From Carboxylicivirga longa (GTDB lineage: Bacteria; Bacteroidota; Bacteroidia; Bacteroidales; Marinilabiliaceae): DNA of 64,000 nucleotides. Under the pieces are notes generated by a model. It was not told the origin of the DNA, made no database searches, and was given only the letters and a program-made list of their open reading frames with translations. Position numbers and translations under genes: made by a program. The DNA is taken from assembly GCF_050589825.1 (NCBI RefSeq), contig NZ_JBNGOZ010000004.1:219888-283887 (forward strand). Reading direction: 5' to 3'. Shown one piece after another: positions 62,041 to 64,000 of this stretch; position 1 is the first letter of the stretch; each line of letters starts with the position of its first letter.

Positions 62041-62052
62041 TAAAATTAGGTG

Positions 62053-62250
62053 ATGATGAGTGAGGCTTCATTGAATAGTAGTGGACGTGTGGGATTTTTT
62101 GGTGGTACGGCGATAAGTGTGCTGAACGGCATTTCGTTTGAAGGGGCTATTGAGACGATCTTTTATGCCTTTCTGGGTACGGTGGTTAGTTTTGGTGTTT
62201 CGTGCCTGCTGAAGTATTTCATGAAAAATCATTCGAAGGATAGGCAGTAG
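62053..62250 (+). CDS. Small membrane protein, holin-like
   Basis: About 65 residues with two hydrophobic stretches (GFFGGTAISVLNGISF, ETIFYAFLGTVVSFGVSCLLKYF) and a basic tail (KNHSKDRQ). ATG at 62053 or 62056. The size and topology suggest a small holin or accessory lysis protein, supported by the 3TM holin and DUF5675 genes downstream. No family-specific motif. Confidence 0.55.
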   Translation: MMSEASLNSSGRVGFFGGTAISVLNGISFEGAIETIFYAFLGTVVSFGVSCLLKYFMKNHSKDRQ

Positions 62251-62613
62251 ATAGGTGTTAGCTGTTAGTTCTTAGGGATTAGTTGAAGAGTTGAAGAGTT
62301 GAAGCGTTGAAAAATTGGTGAATTGAGAAACAGATGAACTGGGGATGTTGGATTTATGATTTGGGGGATAGTTGAGGAGTTGAGGAGTTGAAGGGTTGAG
62401 AAGTGGAGTTGAGGAGGTGAGTGATGAGTAGTGAGATGATTGACAGCTTGGTTAAATGTTGGGAAACTGGTGAATTGAGAAATGGGTTGAAGGGTTTACT
62501 GTGTTGAATTGGGAAACTGGTGAGTTGGTGAAGGGATTGATAAGTTGAGGGCTGCGGTTGTGATGAAATTTTTTGGTTGGGCAGCAGAGGCTGTTGTTCC
62601 GGTGTGTGTTGAT
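62251..62613 (+). repeat. Low-complexity TTGAAGAG-type repeat tract
   Basis: About 360 bp built from imperfect copies of GTTGAAGAGTTGAAG, TGGTGAATTGAGAAA and GGGAAACTGGTGA words on the plus strand. Long ORFs on the minus strand are low-complexity (Ser/Pro/Asn) by-products. No gene is supported. Confidence 0.65.
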
Positions 62614-62650
62614 GGGCTCTTGGGTTATGCAATTCAAGAGCTCTTTTTTT
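62614..62650 (+). terminator. Terminator upstream of the 3TM holin gene
   Basis: GGGCTCTTG / CAAGAGCTC (9 bp, one G.T) across a 12-nt loop followed by seven T. Confidence 0.7.
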
Positions 62651-62698
62651 GATTGCGAAGCAAGCTAATAAAAGCGAATTATAAGGAATCGTTGAATA

Positions 62699-63190
62699 AT
62701 GAAATTCTTAGGAAAGATTCAGTCCTTGTTGGGTAATGGTGTTTTTAAGGATGTGGGTGATCTCATCGACCGGTTTGTAACAACAGGGGTTGAAAAGCAA
62801 CAGCTCAAAACAGAGCTATTGGAGTTACGGCACCGTCATGAACTGGAGGCTGTGAAATTATCGCTGGAGGCTGAGCAGGAATTTAATCAACGTATTAAAG
62901 ACCTGGAGGGAACGGCTAAAGATTTGCATCAATCGGGTTGGTTGGGTAAGATGGTGCTGTTTATGCGGGGTGCGCAGCGGCCTTTGTGGGGTTACTTTGT
63001 GGCGTACATGGATTACATGGTGTTTGCCGGTAACTGGTCATTGAAGGGCAATGAGAAGCTGGAGTCGGCTTTTTGGATCATTAACTTCCTGGTGCTGGGC
63101 TTTTTGTTTGGTGAACGGGCGGTTAAGAATGTGGCGCCGCTGGTGAGTGAAATGATGAGTAGGAAAAAGGGAGAAGGTGTTAGCTCTTAG
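62699..63190 (+). CDS. 3TM-type phage holin (GTA holin-like)
   Basis: A 163-residue protein. The N-terminal 80 residues are a charged coiled coil (VEKQQLKTELLELRHRHELEAVKLSLEAEQEFNQRIKDL). Then WLGKMVLFMRGAQRPLWGYFVAYMDY and two further hydrophobic segments (SAFWIINFLVLGFLFGERAVKN) fit the 3TM holin family, including the R-x-x-x-R-P motif. It is probably part of a lysis or export cassette of a prophage remnant or gene-transfer-agent-like unit. Confidence 0.75.
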   Translation: MKFLGKIQSLLGNGVFKDVGDLIDRFVTTGVEKQQLKTELLELRHRHELEAVKLSLEAEQEFNQRIKDLEGTAKDLHQSGWLGKMVLFMRGAQRPLWGYFVAYMDYMVFAGNWSLKGNEKLESAFWIINFLVLGFLFGERAVKNVAPLVSEMMSRKKGEGVSS

Positions 63191-63445
63191 GTATTAGCTA
63201 GTAGGTGTTAGCTCTTAGGGGATAGGGGTGAGGAAGGAGTTGATTAGTTGAAGAGTTGAAGGGTTTAGGAGTTGAAGAGTTGAAAAACTGGGGAATTGAA
63301 AAATTGGTGAATTGAGAAATGGGTTGAGGAGTGGAATTGGGGAGGTGAGTAATGCTATGAGTGGGATGATGGTTCCCCCTCTGCCTTCGGCATTTTCATC
63401 TCGGCTGCGCTCGATGACCGCCCAAGGGGAGAATAGGTTTGAGGG
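63191..63445 (+). repeat. Intergenic repeat block R2
   Basis: Combines the TAGGTGTTAGCTCTTAGG-type repeats, a TTGAAGAGTTGAAG tract (about 63244-63330) and one CCCTCTGCCTTCGGCAT...CAAGGGGAGAATAGG unit shared with R1. The frame of the next gene is open through this block, but the translation is repeat-derived. Confidence 0.65.
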
Positions 63446-63458
63446 ATGCGTAAAAATT

Positions 63459-63920
63459 ATGGCGATGGATTTGAAGGTTGTAAGGTATAGTGGTTCCGGG
63501 GAGAGTACATTAGGGCTGCTGTTTATTGATGGTGCATTTGCTTGTTATACATTGGAGGATGAGCACCGAACCATTAAGGTGATGGGTGAAACGCGGATCC
63601 CGGCCGGTAGGTATCGGGTGGAGTTGCGTAGCTATGGTGGCCACCATTGGCGTTACCTAAAGCGCTATGGTTCTGAATTTCATAAGGGGATGTTGCAGAT
63701 TATGAATGTGCCCGGCTTTACCGATATTTTGATTCATAAGGGCAATGATGATGATGATACGGCCGGTTGTTTGCTTGTTGGTGATACAGCTAATAATAAC
63801 CAGGTTACAGATGGCTTCATTGGTAATAGCACGGTGGCATATAATCGCATTTATCCGTTTGTAAGGGATGCAATTTTGAGGGGGGATGAGGTGTTTTTGG
63901 AGGTAGTTGTCAGGTGCTAG
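63459..63920 (+). CDS. DUF5675-family protein
   Basis: About 153 residues (ATG at 63459 or 63465; upstream in-frame starts fall inside the repeat block). LKVVRYSGSGESTLGLLFIDGAFACYTLEDE, ETRIPAGRYRVELR, FHKGMLQIMNVPGFTDILIHKGNDDDDTAGCLLVG are hallmarks of DUF5675, which is common in phages and prophage-like regions. The H-x-G...D-x-x-G-C-x-L-x-G motif recalls L,D-transpeptidase-like YkuD folds, but that is only a resemblance. It probably belongs with the holin. Confidence 0.78.
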   Translation: MAMDLKVVRYSGSGESTLGLLFIDGAFACYTLEDEHRTIKVMGETRIPAGRYRVELRSYGGHHWRYLKRYGSEFHKGMLQIMNVPGFTDILIHKGNDDDDTAGCLLVGDTANNNQVTDGFIGNSTVAYNRIYPFVRDAILRGDEVFLEVVVRC

Positions 63921-63954
63921 GGATGAACCTGCTACATTTGTAAGGACAGTAAGT

Positions 63955-63985
63955 TAAGATATATGGCTCTAAATTATATATCTTA
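63955..63985. other. AT-rich hairpin at the right edge
   Basis: TAAGATATAT / ATATATCTTA, a 10-bp perfect stem with an 11-nt loop, 35 bp after the DUF5675 gene. It may be a weak terminator or an operator for a gene beyond the window. Confidence 0.4.
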
Positions 63986-64000
63986 GAATCATTATGAGTG

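Noticed and set aside
61859..62071. 70-residue minus-strand ORF containing NLFSPWG-type repeats
   Set aside because: It is the translation of the palindromic intergenic unit that also occurs at 63373-63437, in a different context.
62354..62632. 92-residue minus-strand ORF rich in Ser, Pro, Asn and Gln
   Set aside because: It is the translation of the TTGAAGAG-type repeat tract; the composition follows the repeat, not a protein.

Overview
The window reads as chromosomal DNA of a Bacteroidota bacterium, most likely from the Bacteroidales/Marinilabiliales side. The grounds are families largely confined to that phylum (DUF4270, DUF4249, DUF4293, DUF4301, DUF3276, DUF5606, a ~1100-residue SecA, a FeoA-FeoB fusion with a FeoB-associated Cys-rich protein, TonB-dependent receptors) and promoters of the Bacteroidota type (-33 TTTG, -7 TAnnTTTG). 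I saw no rRNA, tRNA or CRISPR array.

Layout. 0-8 kb: the end of an outer-membrane receptor, a dicarboxylate/amino-acid symporter, a Crp/Fnr regulator divergent from an OsmC-like protein with a palindromic operator between them, a barrel protein/DUF4270 pair and a Kelch lipoprotein. 8.5-15 kb: secA, lgt, DUF4301. 15-30 kb: a FadL plus SGNH-hydrolase operon, a class IV aminotransferase, Hsp20, an exported metallophosphoesterase, two membrane proteins, a corrinoid adenosyltransferase, and a TonB-receptor/DUF4249 pair. 30-37 kb: nucleoside phosphorylase - transglutaminase-like - pepD, then the iron-uptake pair feoAB and its partner, and a thiamine-binding protein. 38-42 kb: the housekeeping operon nusB - DUF1573 - yajC - ybbR - coaE.

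43-58.8 kb is an accessory island. It begins at a decayed IS66 element, ends near an IS1595-type transposase, and is bounded by two nearly identical 65-bp direct repeats. Inside, on the minus strand, lies a ten-gene operon of about 12.7 kb: IclR regulator, YVTN-propeller diheme cytochrome, double-Rid protein, Tat-exported cupin lipoprotein, VOC protein, DhaK, DhaL, LsrF-type aldolase, beta-propeller lipoprotein, and a 1340-residue fusion (NPCBM - hydrazine-synthase-alpha-like region - two CxxCH haem sites - FGE-like domain). It ends at a strong terminator. The predicted cytoplasmic enzymes (ketose kinase and phospho-aldolase/thiolase) alongside predicted periplasmic haem and propeller proteins suggest oxidation of an exogenous sugar, polyol or related compound outside the cytoplasm, followed by phosphorylation and cleavage inside. 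This is inference, and it is the best candidate here for an undescribed system.

59-64 kb: a Fic protein with a small helix-turn-helix partner, then a small phage-like module (unknown 251-residue protein, small membrane protein, 3TM holin, DUF5675) whose genes are separated by simple-sequence and palindromic intergenic repeats.
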